A DNA stretch of 64,000 bases from Candidatus Roizmanbacteria bacterium (GTDB lineage: Bacteria > Patescibacteriota > Microgenomatia > UBA1406 > GWC2-37-13): contig JACRJL010000003.1 in NCBI GenBank assembly GCA_016215445.1, positions 404,924 to 468,923 of the forward strand, read 5' to 3'. The notes under the pieces were generated by a model. That model did not search any database and was not told where the DNA came from. It saw only the letters and a program-made list of their open reading frames with translations. Below are positions 43,893-53,317 of the stretch, piece after piece (the stretch's first letter is position 1; every line of letters begins with the position of its first letter). The translations under genes and the position numbers were made by a program.

Positions 43893-45131
43893 GTGAAAAA
43901 GTCGTTTACTTTAATAGAGATTATTGTTGTTATTACCATTATTGGTATACTCGCTGCATTGATCACGGCGAATTTTTTTATTTCTTTGAAAAGAAGTCGT
44001 GATTCGAAAAGGAAATCTGACCTTTATAACATTACTACAGCTTTGGAGCTATATTACACAGATAATGGTTATTATCCTTTGGTAACTGAATATTATTCGA
44101 GTGACCAACTTTGTTCCCCATCGAGTTGTAGTGAAAAGGTTTATATGAAAAAAATTCCTACAGACCCTTTAACACATGAAAGTTATTATTATGAGACGGA
44201 CGAAAGTGGTTCATATTTTAGAATCTATTCGTCAATCGAAAATAATCAAGATCAAGGTGATAATGTTAATCAGAGTGGTTATAACGCGGTATGTTCTCCA
44301 AATCCCTGTAAGTACGGTTTAGCCAGTACCAACGTCGGCTTAGTTACTTTAGTTGAAAGCAATTCTAACCTAGCTTCCGGTCAACTTAGGAAAGTTTCTA
44401 CCCCAACGCCATCATTGTCGACAGACTCAACCGTTCCACCTTTACCAAATTCCAATTCATTACCAGTATTTAACGATTATAATGAAGCTCTTAAAGATAA
44501 TTTAGATGTTTTTCAGATGAAAGTTACTCGGGAATCACAACCTTTGAGCCCGTATTATTCTATTAAATATGTTAGTTGGAATTGTCCTAATGGTTACGGT
44601 ATTAGAGATCTAAAGTGTCAGATAACTGATATGCCAACCTCCCAGGTAAATCTAACGATGGTTGATCCATTCAATCAGGGACATCACTCTTACGAAAATC
44701 TTTCTAATGATTATGCTCGTGGTCATGTTATGTGTACATATTATCCTTATGATCAATCAGCAAATAGTAAATCATTTCACGTTGATATGACCTTTGTTTG
44801 TGACAAGAAATATGTATTACCTTTATGGATGGAATACAATTCCTCTGAATTCAACAGTATGAAAAATAAACTTCCGGATATGTTTATTTTATATCTCGTT
44901 GATAAACTAACTAATACTGTAAATTCTCAACAACAATCACAAACAGTTATCTGCCCGGAAGGTTATAAGGCCGATAATATTAGTTGCAATTCATTAAATT
45001 ACGACTCACATTACGACAAAAACTTAAGATTGATTTCAAATTCTACAGACTCAGACAAGACAGCCACCTGTTTATACGAGGCAGATCAACCTCTTCATGC
45101 CACAATTTCAACTTACTGCATAAAGAAATAA
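43893..45131 (+). CDS. Type IV pilin-like protein with large C-terminal domain
   Basis: 412 aa, GTG start. Class III prepilin signal: short basic leader 'VKKS', then 'FTLIEIIVVITIIGILAALI' with Glu at mature position 5, so a prepilin peptidase would process it. 'RKSDLYNITTALELYYTDNGYYP' is typical of GspG/PilE-like heads. A long cysteine-containing C-terminal half (about 150-412) is unusual and may carry an extra exposed domain. It may use the PilN/PilO-like proteins at 9938-11036. Confidence 0.85.
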   Translation: MKKSFTLIEIIVVITIIGILAALITANFFISLKRSRDSKRKSDLYNITTALELYYTDNGYYPLVTEYYSSDQLCSPSSCSEKVYMKKIPTDPLTHESYYYETDESGSYFRIYSSIENNQDQGDNVNQSGYNAVCSPNPCKYGLASTNVGLVTLVESNSNLASGQLRKVSTPTPSLSTDSTVPPLPNSNSLPVFNDYNEALKDNLDVFQMKVTRESQPLSPYYSIKYVSWNCPNGYGIRDLKCQITDMPTSQVNLTMVDPFNQGHHSYENLSNDYARGHVMCTYYPYDQSANSKSFHVDMTFVCDKKYVLPLWMEYNSSEFNSMKNKLPDMFILYLVDKLTNTVNSQQQSQTVICPEGYKADNISCNSLNYDSHYDKNLRLISNSTDSDKTATCLYEADQPLHATISTYCIKK

Positions 45132-45214
45132 GAAAATAGAAGTTTATCGACTTTTATAATACTTGAAACTATTTTATAATATATAATATAGGTGTTAGGA
45201 GTTAATTGACTAAC

Positions 45215-45313
45215 ATGGCAGAAGAGATTGTTTCAGAAGGAATCGGAGAATGGGCTTTCGATTCAATCTTTTTATTGATCTTCGCCCCTATTTTTGCTTT
45301 AATGGGCAAGTAG
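45215..45313 (+). CDS. Small 32-aa membrane peptide
   Basis: ATG 45215 to TAG 45311-45313. An acidic N-terminus (MAEEIVSEGIGEW) is followed by a hydrophobic helix (SIFLLIFAPIFALMG) and a final Lys. It has a Shine-Dalgarno-like TTAGGAG (45195-45201) and several TATAAT copies upstream (45175-45180 and 45182-45187). GTTAG/CTAAC may pair around the ribosome-binding site. It overlaps the convergent nuclease end by 26 bp. No homologue is recalled. Confidence 0.5.
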   Translation: MAEEIVSEGIGEWAFDSIFLLIFAPIFALMGK

Positions 45314-45833
45314 CCCATAATCCGCGGTTATTTTCCTCAGCTTCTTTTTGTGCATCAGCAAACAGATCGGCATATTTGACGTCAGGCGGGAAAGTTGATT
45401 TTTGGGCAAACCCCTGGCGGACAAGATAATCGTTAATGAAAATATCTCCAACATAGACATATCTTAAAAGTCTTTTATATTTGTCAGTTTCAGAGACGTC
45501 TTTTTCCAATCTAATTGTTTTTCCTTCAGCCAGTTTTTTGTTTTCTTCATAAGCCTGTTGTCCAAAACACTGGATCGGTCGTCTAGGATCGTGTAGTTCG
45601 GGGCTGTTAATCCCTATGTAACGGATTCTCCGTTTATCTTCAATTTCAACAGTGTCCCCATCGATTACCCGAGTTACCTTAAATGTTTCGGAAATAGATT
45701 TTTTTATAGTCGGAGTCAGAAAGAAAGAAGCTATGTTCAGAGATTTCCTATTAAAGATTAATTGAAAAAAAATAACCAGAACCGTTAAGAGAGTGGCTAT
45801 TTTCTTTTTTGAAAGTCTTACTTTTATATTCAT
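45288..45833 (-). CDS. Thermonuclease/SNase family nuclease, membrane-anchored or secreted
   Basis: 181 aa. N-terminal hydrophobic segment (KIATLLTVLVIFFQLIF), then the SNase domain: 'RVIDGDTVEIEDKRRIRYIG', 'APE'-like 'INSPELHDP' and 'DKYKRLLRYVYVG', with the catalytic Arg and Glu positions conserved in pattern. It degrades DNA or RNA, plausibly outside the cell for nucleotide salvage, which suits a CPR lifestyle. A palindromic ATTATAAT (45842-45849) drives it and the next gene divergently. Confidence 0.9.
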   Translation of the reverse strand: MNIKVRLSKKKIATLLTVLVIFFQLIFNRKSLNIASFFLTPTIKKSISETFKVTRVIDGDTVEIEDKRRIRYIGINSPELHDPRRPIQCFGQQAYEENKKLAEGKTIRLEKDVSETDKYKRLLRYVYVGDIFINDYLVRQGFAQKSTFPPDVKYADLFADAQKEAEENNRGLWATCPLKQK

Positions 45834-45841
45834 ATATATCT

Positions 45842-45849
45842 ATTATAAT
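45842..45849. promoter_or_regulatory. Palindromic ATTATAAT shared by two divergent genes
   Basis: The octamer equals its reverse complement and so contains TATAAT on both strands (45842-45847 on minus, 45844-45849 on plus). It ends 8 bp before the nuclease start (45833) and 11 bp before ATG 45861. One element probably serves as -10 in both directions within 27 bp. Confidence 0.55.
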
Positions 45850-45860
45850 GATTAATTCCC

Positions 45861-46067
45861 ATGGTAGACAAAAAATCTAATGATGAAAAATCGATAAAGG
45901 AAAAACAGAAAGCTTTACGTTTTAAAAGGGGTGGTTTGGCAATGATGTTATTTGGTGGAGTAGAATTAGCTTTGACTGCTTTGAATCCCCTTATTGGATT
46001 AGGTGCTATAGTTTTGGGCGCATTCTTTTTTAGTCGAGGTAGGAAGATAGAGAGTACAAAGAAATAA
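45861..46067 (+). CDS. Small two-helix membrane protein
   Basis: 68 aa. The N-terminal third is strongly charged (MVDKKSNDEKSIKEKQKALR). Two hydrophobic segments follow (GGLAMMLFGGVELALTAL and LIGLGAIVLGAFFF), then a basic tail. It has its own TATAAT. The gene precedes a large surface protein by 25 bp. No family recognised. Confidence 0.55.
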   Translation: MVDKKSNDEKSIKEKQKALRFKRGGLAMMLFGGVELALTALNPLIGLGAIVLGAFFFSRGRKIESTKK

Positions 46068-46092
46068 TCATTTGTACTATAATTAATTATAA

Positions 46093-48000
46093 ATGGGAAA
46101 AATAAGACTATTTTTTTTATTAGCGGTATTTTTTTGTTTAGCTTTTGTCTTTAAAGTTTCTGCCCAATCAAATCTTGCCCAGGACTCCCAGTCTTGGAAA
46201 TGTCTAAGAGGAGATGAAAAGACTTTTACATTTAACGGAACAAATAATGCAACTGTGACCGAAGATTGGTATGCCGATGGCTATCAATTTGACAACGACG
46301 CTTATATAGTAAGTTGCGTCGGCACTGACGAAGGGGGAATCTGTTCAACCAGCAATGCCGATTACGACGAACTTATTTTCAGAAACGATAATACAAAACT
46401 GTTTCCTTATTCTGTTGTCGTCAAAGACGGCGCCAAGCATAAAATTGTTTTAGGTAAATTGAGAGTTACTGCCACAGTGACTACGGCTGGTTTAACAGGA
46501 GGGATGGCTTTTTACAGTGTCACGCTTAATGATCTTCAAGGTGCTTTAGGAACTGGAGTCGGTCAGAAATTGAGCACCTTTCCTTTTGGAGAAGATTCTT
46601 TTTCAAAATGCGTAACTATAACTTGGACGACATTACCGACGCCAACACCAGTACCTGTTGTTAATAATGGCGGAGGCGAGGAAGAAGAGTGCTTTGGAAA
46701 CGGAAGAAATTGTATGAGTAGGGAAGAGTTCTGGGCTCATGAAAGATGGGATCCGTTTGGAATTGTATTTGATTCTCAATCGCTTGAACCAATGGCGAAT
46801 ATAAAAGTAACGATTTATGACAAGAATAAAGTATTTTATAGATTACTTGGTCTTACAAATCCGCAGACAACGCGAGCTGATGGTTTATTTAATTTTTTAG
46901 TTGAGCCAGGAACATATTATTTGACAACTTCACTTCCTGACGGCTATTCTTTTACAAAAAATCCCAACCTTCATCCGAACTATATCAAAATTTATCATAA
47001 AGAAGACGGAAGTAACTCTATTTATAGTCCTGACGAGCCAATAGTTGAAGAAATAGATACTCCAGATGAAGTTAGAATCGGTCGGCCTAATATCGAACAC
47101 AGAGATATTCCACTTGACCCGGGGTCAGGTCAACCTTATACTGCCGAACCTTCAACTGTTTTATACAAGACAATAAAACTTGACAATAAGACGACTATAG
47201 ACGGTAGAGTATCTCACCCTTTTACTTCTGTAAATTTTTCCCAAGGAGGAGTTGACCTAGCTGAAATCAAATCCGATAGATTCGGTTACTATTTGGTTGA
47301 CATTGATAATAGCAAAATAAAGCAAAATGAAGATATTACCATTACTTACAAAAAAGCAGATTTGACAGGTGCGGATACATTCAGCCTTTCAATAAAAAAA
47401 TTTATTAGTTCCTTATTTAGTTATGTTTCCTCTCATATATTTTCTCCTGTATTCGCGCAGACAAGAATACGAATTATGCCTACGTCATCATCTTTTACAA
47501 TTCCGCCGATTCTTTCTTATATAGAAGGTTTTGCTTATGATAAAAATGGAAAAGTTATTCCTTCGGCCAGAGTCCTTATTAAGTTGAGTATGAATAACGC
47601 TGTTTTTTACGAAACCAAAGCCAATGAGAAAGGTTTCTTTCAAGTTCCATCGAAGTTTATCCCTATTTTTCCATATTATTTGCAAATGGTTCCCAAGAGT
47701 GGTGAGGCAATTTCCTATTCTACTACTGCTTTTGTCAAGCAAAACGAAGACTACTTAGAAGAAGCAAAAATCAATCTTATCCAGCCTAATTTTGTGGTCA
47801 GGGCTCAAAATACTCAAGAATTGGAAGCTTCAAAATTCGATACGTCTTCGGATAAAACTTCTGCTCCTTCTCAAAAACAGTCGAACTCGACAACATCTAA
47901 AAGTTCTTCTTTCTTTATTGTCGTAGTGGTTATCTTATTTTGTCTAATAGGAGCAATTGTCTTAGCTTACCTTATATTTAAGTCGAGAAGATCTTTGTAA
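46093..48000 (+). CDS. Large surface protein with carboxypeptidase-regulatory-like domains
   Basis: 635 aa. Signal peptide (FFLLAVFFCLAFVFKVSAQ), an N-terminal domain to about residue 190, a 'TPTPVPVV' linker, then a Cna-B/CarboxypepD_reg-like domain ('DPFGIVFDSQSLEPMANIKV' to 'EPGTYYLTTSLPDGYSFTK') and a second similar domain near 470-560 ('IEGFAYDKNGKVIPSARVLI'). It ends with a membrane helix and basic tail (LIFKSRRSL). TATAAT (46078-46083) lies 9 bp before ATG. Anchored and displayed; role unknown. Confidence 0.7.
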   Translation: MGKIRLFFLLAVFFCLAFVFKVSAQSNLAQDSQSWKCLRGDEKTFTFNGTNNATVTEDWYADGYQFDNDAYIVSCVGTDEGGICSTSNADYDELIFRNDNTKLFPYSVVVKDGAKHKIVLGKLRVTATVTTAGLTGGMAFYSVTLNDLQGALGTGVGQKLSTFPFGEDSFSKCVTITWTTLPTPTPVPVVNNGGGEEEECFGNGRNCMSREEFWAHERWDPFGIVFDSQSLEPMANIKVTIYDKNKVFYRLLGLTNPQTTRADGLFNFLVEPGTYYLTTSLPDGYSFTKNPNLHPNYIKIYHKEDGSNSIYSPDEPIVEEIDTPDEVRIGRPNIEHRDIPLDPGSGQPYTAEPSTVLYKTIKLDNKTTIDGRVSHPFTSVNFSQGGVDLAEIKSDRFGYYLVDIDNSKIKQNEDITITYKKADLTGADTFSLSIKKFISSLFSYVSSHIFSPVFAQTRIRIMPTSSSFTIPPILSYIEGFAYDKNGKVIPSARVLIKLSMNNAVFYETKANEKGFFQVPSKFIPIFPYYLQMVPKSGEAISYSTTAFVKQNEDYLEEAKINLIQPNFVVRAQNTQELEASKFDTSSDKTSAPSQKQSNSTTSKSSSFFIVVVVILFCLIGAIVLAYLIFKSRRSL

Positions 48001-49776
48001 TTATTTTACAGTCACACTTTTTGCTAGGTTCCTTGGTTTATCTGGATCTGCCCCGCGTCCCACTCCTAGATAATATCCTAAAAGCTGGCCGACTATGATA
48101 TTTGCAAATATTGTCAAATCAGCCAAATCAGGAGTTTTTATAATTTCATCAAATTCAGTCGAATCAAAAGGTGCGATTCCAATAATCCTGCCACCCCGAG
48201 CTTTTAATTCAGCGGCTGATGAGAGAATCTCTCCTTTAATATCATCGTTACTTGCCAGGACAAAGCAAGGTGTACCTTTTTGAATTAAGGTGATAACTCC
48301 GTGTTTTAATTCTCCGGCGGCAAAAGGTTCGGCGTGAAGATAACTTGCCTCTTTTAATTTCAGAGCAAATTCTAAAGTAGCTGGATAGTTAAGATGTTTA
48401 CCTATAAGGTAGATATGTTCTTGATTCAATAGAGATTTTGCGAGGTTGACTATTTTTTCCTCAAGGTTAGTATTAAACCATTGATATAATATTTCGGATA
48501 GTTTTTTTACCTGTTTTTGTCCTTCTTCATAATTATTTTTAACTGCTTGGGATAATAGATACAAAACTGTTAGTTGGGATGTAAAGGCTTTAGTTGTGAC
48601 TACGGCAATCTCCGGCCCGGCGCCAACAGGGATAACTGTATCAGCCAACCTTTCCATAGTTGATCCGCGGGCGTTAACAACTGCAACAATATGGGCACCT
48701 TGTTTTTTTGCAAGACGAAGAGCTATCAAAGTATCGGCGGTTTCCCCTGATTGGGAAATTCCCAAAACAATGGTTTTATCGTCACAGAATTTTGTAAAAG
48801 GAGAAAATTCATAAGCTCCATAAGCTTGAGATTCAATTTTTGCATCGGCCAAAAAATATTTTCCTGCCAGGGCACAGTAAGAAGCTGTACCACACCCGGT
48901 CAAAATTATTTTATAATCTTTTTTTATCATACCGGCAATTTTTTCGATTTCTTTTTTATTGATAAGTGAGGTTTTTAAGATAGTTTGTTTTTGTTCGTTG
49001 ATTTCTTTGAGAAGGAAGTGTGGGTAGCCAGCTTTTTCCGCGTCTTCCAGCTTCCAGTCGAGCTGTTGTAGTTTAAGTTCTTTTTCTTGACCGGTTTTTA
49101 AATCAAAAAGTTTAACATTGTTTTTTGACAAAACGACTCCCTCGCCGTCGTCTAGGAAATGAACTTTATTTGTATATTGTAAAAAGGCGGGTACGTCGCT
49201 ACCGAGAAAGTACTGTTGATTTTTTTCGTCAACTCCTACTACCAAAGGCGAACCATTACGACAAGCGACAATGGTTTCGGAAACAAAATCAATAACTCCG
49301 ATGGCGTTTGAACCAACGAGGGAGTTAAATGTTTCAAAGATAGCGCGAGCTAGGTTTTGTTTTTTTATCTTTTCTTCAACGAGGTGGGCGATGACCTCTG
49401 TGTCTGTTTCAGAAGAAAATTTATGACCTTTTTTTAGAAGTTCTTCTTTAAATTCGAGATAGTTTTCGACTATTCCGTTGTGAATGACAGCCAGTTTTCC
49501 TGTACAGTCGAGGTGGGGGTGAGCATTGTTGTTTGTGACGCCTCCGTGAGTCGCCCATCGAGTATGCCCAATGGCAATTTTTCCTTCGGGGAGTACTGTC
49601 TCGGCTTCGCCGATCTTACCTATATGTTTGTCTACTTGAAGAGATGTTGCGTCAGTTGGTTTGATGGCAATTCCCCAAGAGTCATAACCGCGGTACTCCA
49701 ACTTTTTTAATCCGGTCAAAACCGTTTGGGCAGCATTGTTAGTTTTATCATTTACGACTGCAAATATTCCACACAT
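48001..49776 (-). CDS. glmS: Glutamine--fructose-6-phosphate aminotransferase
   Basis: 591 aa from ATG 49776. This start, not an upstream one, puts Cys at residue 2 (MCGIFAVVN), the glutaminase nucleophile. 'LEYRGYDSWGIA' and 'GHTRWATHGGVTNNNAHPH' belong to the glutaminase domain. Two SIS isomerase domains follow ('GCGTASYCALAGKYF', 'SQSGETADTLIAL', 'DPDKPRNLAKSVTVK'). It makes glucosamine-6-phosphate for peptidoglycan. TATAAT on the minus strand is at 49797-49802. Its 3' end abuts the surface protein stop. Confidence 0.96.
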   Translation of the reverse strand: MCGIFAVVNDKTNNAAQTVLTGLKKLEYRGYDSWGIAIKPTDATSLQVDKHIGKIGEAETVLPEGKIAIGHTRWATHGGVTNNNAHPHLDCTGKLAVIHNGIVENYLEFKEELLKKGHKFSSETDTEVIAHLVEEKIKKQNLARAIFETFNSLVGSNAIGVIDFVSETIVACRNGSPLVVGVDEKNQQYFLGSDVPAFLQYTNKVHFLDDGEGVVLSKNNVKLFDLKTGQEKELKLQQLDWKLEDAEKAGYPHFLLKEINEQKQTILKTSLINKKEIEKIAGMIKKDYKIILTGCGTASYCALAGKYFLADAKIESQAYGAYEFSPFTKFCDDKTIVLGISQSGETADTLIALRLAKKQGAHIVAVVNARGSTMERLADTVIPVGAGPEIAVVTTKAFTSQLTVLYLLSQAVKNNYEEGQKQVKKLSEILYQWFNTNLEEKIVNLAKSLLNQEHIYLIGKHLNYPATLEFALKLKEASYLHAEPFAAGELKHGVITLIQKGTPCFVLASNDDIKGEILSSAAELKARGGRIIGIAPFDSTEFDEIIKTPDLADLTIFANIIVGQLLGYYLGVGRGADPDKPRNLAKSVTVK

Positions 49777-49862
49777 AATAATAGAATAGCAAAAATTATA
49801 ATGAAGCTCCTGGATAATAACATAAAACTTGAAAAAATACAAAAATATCCTATAATATAATA
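49777..49862. promoter_or_regulatory. Divergent promoter region between glmS and a hypothetical gene
   Basis: Plus strand: TTGAAA (49829-49834), 16-bp spacer, TATAAT (49851-49856), 6 bp to ATG 49863. Minus strand: TATAAT (49797-49802), with TATTCT nearer the glmS start. No sign of a glmS ribozyme fold in this short gap. Confidence 0.5.
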
Positions 49863-50525
49863 ATGCCTGAACCTAAACCGATACATTTTGAAAAACTACC
49901 AACTTCTTTTTCAGAAAGTTGGGGGAAAACCTTAAAAGGAATACTTTGCAACCGGAGATTAGCTAACCATCTTTCGTACAGACAGGCTGTCGTAAGATAT
50001 GATCCTGTTTATGCGGATTTTAAACCAGAGAATGAAAGGGTAAATATTAACGCAGTCAATTTGATCAAAAACGGAAATATATCGTCAACTTTAACTTCAT
50101 TTCTCAATACAAAAGGCGCTTTATCTGGTTATTCCTACCAAGAAAGAGAAGATACTTTATGTGAATCATTCTCAACTGTAGCTTTTGGACCTAATCATCA
50201 AGTGATTCTTAAATACGATAAAAAAAATCGCAAGCTGAAAGAAGTCGTTATTGCCGGGGAAGAAGATTTTGTAATTTCAAAGTCTCGTTCCAGGAGAACC
50301 GTTTCGGTTATTTTAGACGATAATCTTGAACCGGTTTTTGTTTCCGACTTAAGAGCAATAAGTTCTTTTTCTGAAAATCCGGAAATTAGAGATCAAGTCA
50401 TTTTTGAAAAAAAATATTTATGGGTAAAAAATGAAGAATCTTTTACGAATATGTGGGATATGAATGATACGGTTGAATTTAATGCACAGATCGAACCTGA
50501 TAACTCCCTTCTTCCCTTAGAATAA
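49863..50525 (+). CDS. Hypothetical protein
   Basis: 220 aa, soluble, no signal or membrane segment. It is mixed alpha/beta in pattern ('GKTLKGILCNRRLANHLSYR', 'STVAFGPNHQVILKYDKKNR', 'TVSVILDDNLEPVFVSDLRA'). No recognised domain. A promoter of good quality lies directly before it. It overlaps the convergent exonuclease end by 9 bp. Confidence 0.5.
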   Translation: MPEPKPIHFEKLPTSFSESWGKTLKGILCNRRLANHLSYRQAVVRYDPVYADFKPENERVNINAVNLIKNGNISSTLTSFLNTKGALSGYSYQEREDTLCESFSTVAFGPNHQVILKYDKKNRKLKEVVIAGEEDFVISKSRSRRTVSVILDDNLEPVFVSDLRAISSFSENPEIRDQVIFEKKYLWVKNEESFTNMWDMNDTVEFNAQIEPDNSLLPLE

Positions 50526-51434
50526 ACCTATTTGGTCGGTTTCTTTTTTCGCCGGTTCCTTTTTCGTAACTTCTTTTATGTTGAAAATTCGGTTGACCAG
50601 AGAACTCATCTGATAGTCTTCCAAAAAATCCTTCAGTTTTTTATTGAAGCCGGGGAATATTAACTTTTCTATATCGAGGTTTATTTCCACATTGTCCAAT
50701 ATAGTCGCTAGTTTTTTTGACAGATAGACATTATCTTTTTCTTTCTTCAGAATAATTTTTATTTTTTCGGAATCTATTTTTTCAAGATTACTATAAATGT
50801 TTTCAATAGTTTCAAACTGACGAATTAGTTTGACGGCTGTTTTTGGGCCGATTCCCCGGGCGCCCGGGTAGTTGTCGGAAGGATCACCAGCCAAAGCTTT
50901 ATAATCAATAATCTGGGAAGGGGAAACTTCAAGTTTTTGTTCGACTTCCTGCCTGTCAAAAATTTTTATGTTAGCTAGACCAAGTTGCGGGGCAGCGACA
51001 AAAATATTATCGTTAATTAACTGAAAGATATCCTTATCTCCAGAAACGATTATGACTCTGTATTTATTACCGTCAAAAACTTTTGAGATTGTTCCGATTA
51101 AATCGTCCGCCTCAAATCCTGGTTTTTCCAAGCGATATACTCCGCCGGCGTCTAAGGCTTTTTTAACAAGCGGAATTTGAACAATAAAATCGTTTTCGAT
51201 TTTCGGGCGCTGAATCTGGTAATCTTTAAAAATTTTGTTTCTGAAAGTAGGCTCGGGAGTATCAAAAACCGAAGTCAGATAATCTGGTTTGAAATCATTA
51301 AAAACTTTGAAAAGCATAGATATAAATCCGTAAACGACATTTGTCGGTGTCCCGTCTTTTGATTTGAAGGGGGGAAGGGCGTGATAAGCCCTATGCATAA
51401 TGGCGTTACCATCAATTAAAAGAAGAGTTTTCAT
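50517..51434 (-). CDS. 5'-3' exonuclease (PolA N-terminal type) with C-terminal clamp-binding motif
   Basis: 305 aa stand-alone flap/5' nuclease removing RNA primers and flaps. '[19 protein letters not shown]', '[10 protein letters not shown]', '[10 protein letters not shown]' and '[20 protein letters not shown]' hold the acidic metal ligands and the helix-hairpin-helix. The last residues are 'TDQIGLF', matching the QLxLF-type sliding-clamp-binding pentapeptide. The polymerase domain is absent. It overlaps ftsH by ATGA. Confidence 0.9.
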   Translation of the reverse strand: MKTLLLIDGNAIMHRAYHALPPFKSKDGTPTNVVYGFISMLFKVFNDFKPDYLTSVFDTPEPTFRNKIFKDYQIQRPKIENDFIVQIPLVKKALDAGGVYRLEKPGFEADDLIGTISKVFDGNKYRVIIVSGDKDIFQLINDNIFVAAPQLGLANIKIFDRQEVEQKLEVSPSQIIDYKALAGDPSDNYPGARGIGPKTAVKLIRQFETIENIYSNLEKIDSEKIKIILKKEKDNVYLSKKLATILDNVEINLDIEKLIFPGFNKKLKDFLEDYQMSSLVNRIFNIKEVTKKEPAKKETDQIGLF

Positions 51435-53278
51435 GTTTTCTTGCCGACTATTTTTTCAAATTCATCACCGTCCAGACTTTCTTTTTTAATGAGCTGTTCG
51501 GCAACTTTGTCTAAGACTTCCCGGTTCGTTTTTATAATGTCGACGGCTTTTGCAAAACCAGTAGTAATGATTTTTTTTACTTCTTCGTCAATTTTTGCCA
51601 TCATTTCCTGAGAGACAGGAGACTGTTCGTAATAATTTTTTCCCCATTCTGTGACGTCCATGGTTGGTCCGTAATTGATTGGTCCAAGGTCGCTCATGCC
51701 GTATTCAATAACCATTGCCTTAGCAATGCTTGTGGCTTGATCAAAGTCATTGGCGGCTCCGGTTGTTACTTCATTAAAAATGGTTTCTTCAGCAGCTCGT
51801 CCACCCATCATTACGGAAATTTGTTCAAGTAGGTGAGTTTTTGTCTCATGGAGTTTATCTTTGGCAGGAGGAATCAAAGTATATCCAAGAGCCATCCCTC
51901 GGGAAACGATGGAAATCCGGTGGACTGGGTCGGTGTGGAGAAGGAAGTGAGAAACAATGGCATGACCGGCCTCGTGGTAAGCAGTTAATTTTTTATCCAT
52001 ATCGGACTGGAGTCTCTTTTTTTCTGGACCAAGTTTTACTTTAGTGGCTGCTTCTTCAATATCTTCACCACTAATTTTATCGCGTCCAGAGCGAGCAGCA
52101 TAAATTGCTGCTTCATTTAGCATATTTTCCAGGTCGGCACCAGAAAAACCTACTGTTCTTTTGGCAACTTTATCCCAGTTAACCGTCGAGTCGAAGGGTT
52201 TTCCTAAGGCATGGATTTTGGCTATGGCTTTTCTTCCTTCAACATCTGGATAGTCGACAACAATTCTTCTGTCAAAGCGACCTGGTCTAAGTAGTGCTGA
52301 ATCAAGAAGATCTCCTCGGTTGGTGGCGGCTATGACAATTACTTGTTCATTGGGATTAAAGCCGTCCATTTCAACTAGAATTTGATTCAAGGTTTGTTCT
52401 CTTTCGTCGTGCGCAGGCATGACTCCGGCAGAGCGGGCCCGACCAATAGCGTCAATTTCATCGATAAAAATGATTGACGGAGAGCTTTTCTTAGCGTTGT
52501 CAAAAAGGTCACGTACCCTGGCTGCTCCTATACCAACGAGCATTTCCATAAATTCGCTTCCAGCAATTGAGAAAAAAGGAACATTGGCTTCACCGGCAAC
52601 TGCTTTGGCCAAAAGAGTTTTCCCGCAACCAGAAGGTCCGACAAGTAATACTCCTTTAGGGGTGCGAGCGCCAAGTTTTTTATATTTTTCAGAATGTTTC
52701 AAAAAATCAACTATTTCTTCGAGTTCACTTTTAGCTTCGTCTACTCCAGCGACATCTTTAAAAGTCGTCTTTGTCATAGATTTAATAAATCTTTTCGCTT
52801 TTGATTGTCCAAAAGAAAATACAGAATCTTGAGCCCCTTTGGCCTGACGGAAAAGAAAGATAAAAAAAGCCACCATTAAAATTGTCGGTAAAAGATTTCC
52901 GACAATGCTGGCTAATCCAGACGAGCCTTGAGTGTCTTTAACATTTACCTCAACGCGATTGAGGTCGACCTTATTGTCTTGAAGTATTTTTGTAAAACTG
53001 TCAGCTGTTTCTTTATAAGTCACCGCTAGTTTATCGTTGCTGTAGTAAATAAGGATTTTGTTGTCTATAACATCGACTTTTTTTATTTTTCCCTGTTTTA
53101 TTTCTTTGACAATGGTTGTGAGAGATTTTTCAGGAAGGGCTTTTTTTACTTCAGAACTTATCGATCTATATGCATAAACAAGAAAAAGAAAAACGAAAAT
53201 AATCAAAAAAACATTTCTTAAATTAAAGTTAAGTTTAAATTCTTTAATCTTTACTTTTTGGTTTTTGCCATTTGCCAT
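51431..53278 (-). CDS. ftsH: ATP-dependent zinc metalloprotease FtsH
   Basis: 615 aa, hexameric membrane protease. Two N-terminal helices flank a small outer domain. The AAA domain has 'GPSGCGKT', '[14 protein letters not shown]' and '[17 protein letters not shown]'. The peptidase has '[15 protein letters not shown]' (zinc HEAGH) and a downstream acidic ligand. Complete. A TAAAAT (53284-53289) on the minus strand lies 5 bp before the start. It is co-transcribed with the exonuclease gene and divergent from tsaC-tsaE. Confidence 0.97.
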   Translation of the reverse strand: MANGKNQKVKIKEFKLNFNLRNVFLIIFVFLFLVYAYRSISSEVKKALPEKSLTTIVKEIKQGKIKKVDVIDNKILIYYSNDKLAVTYKETADSFTKILQDNKVDLNRVEVNVKDTQGSSGLASIVGNLLPTILMVAFFIFLFRQAKGAQDSVFSFGQSKAKRFIKSMTKTTFKDVAGVDEAKSELEEIVDFLKHSEKYKKLGARTPKGVLLVGPSGCGKTLLAKAVAGEANVPFFSIAGSEFMEMLVGIGAARVRDLFDNAKKSSPSIIFIDEIDAIGRARSAGVMPAHDEREQTLNQILVEMDGFNPNEQVIVIAATNRGDLLDSALLRPGRFDRRIVVDYPDVEGRKAIAKIHALGKPFDSTVNWDKVAKRTVGFSGADLENMLNEAAIYAARSGRDKISGEDIEEAATKVKLGPEKKRLQSDMDKKLTAYHEAGHAIVSHFLLHTDPVHRISIVSRGMALGYTLIPPAKDKLHETKTHLLEQISVMMGGRAAEETIFNEVTTGAANDFDQATSIAKAMVIEYGMSDLGPINYGPTMDVTEWGKNYYEQSPVSQEMMAKIDEEVKKIITTGFAKAVDIIKTNREVLDKVAEQLIKKESLDGDEFEKIVGKKT

Positions 53279-53317
53279 AGCTTATTTTAGCAAAAAATTT
53301 TGTTAAAATATAACACA
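53279..53317. promoter_or_regulatory. Divergent promoter region, 39 bp
   Basis: Minus-strand TAAAAT (53284-53289) serves ftsH. Plus-strand TAAAAT (53304-53309) lies 8 bp before ATG 53318. An earlier in-frame ATG (53300) lies upstream of this -10 and is therefore not chosen as start. Confidence 0.45.

Noticed and set aside
49777-49862. glmS ribozyme/riboswitch upstream of glmS
   Set aside because: The gap is only 86 bp, AT-rich and mostly occupied by promoters; no ribozyme core is visible.
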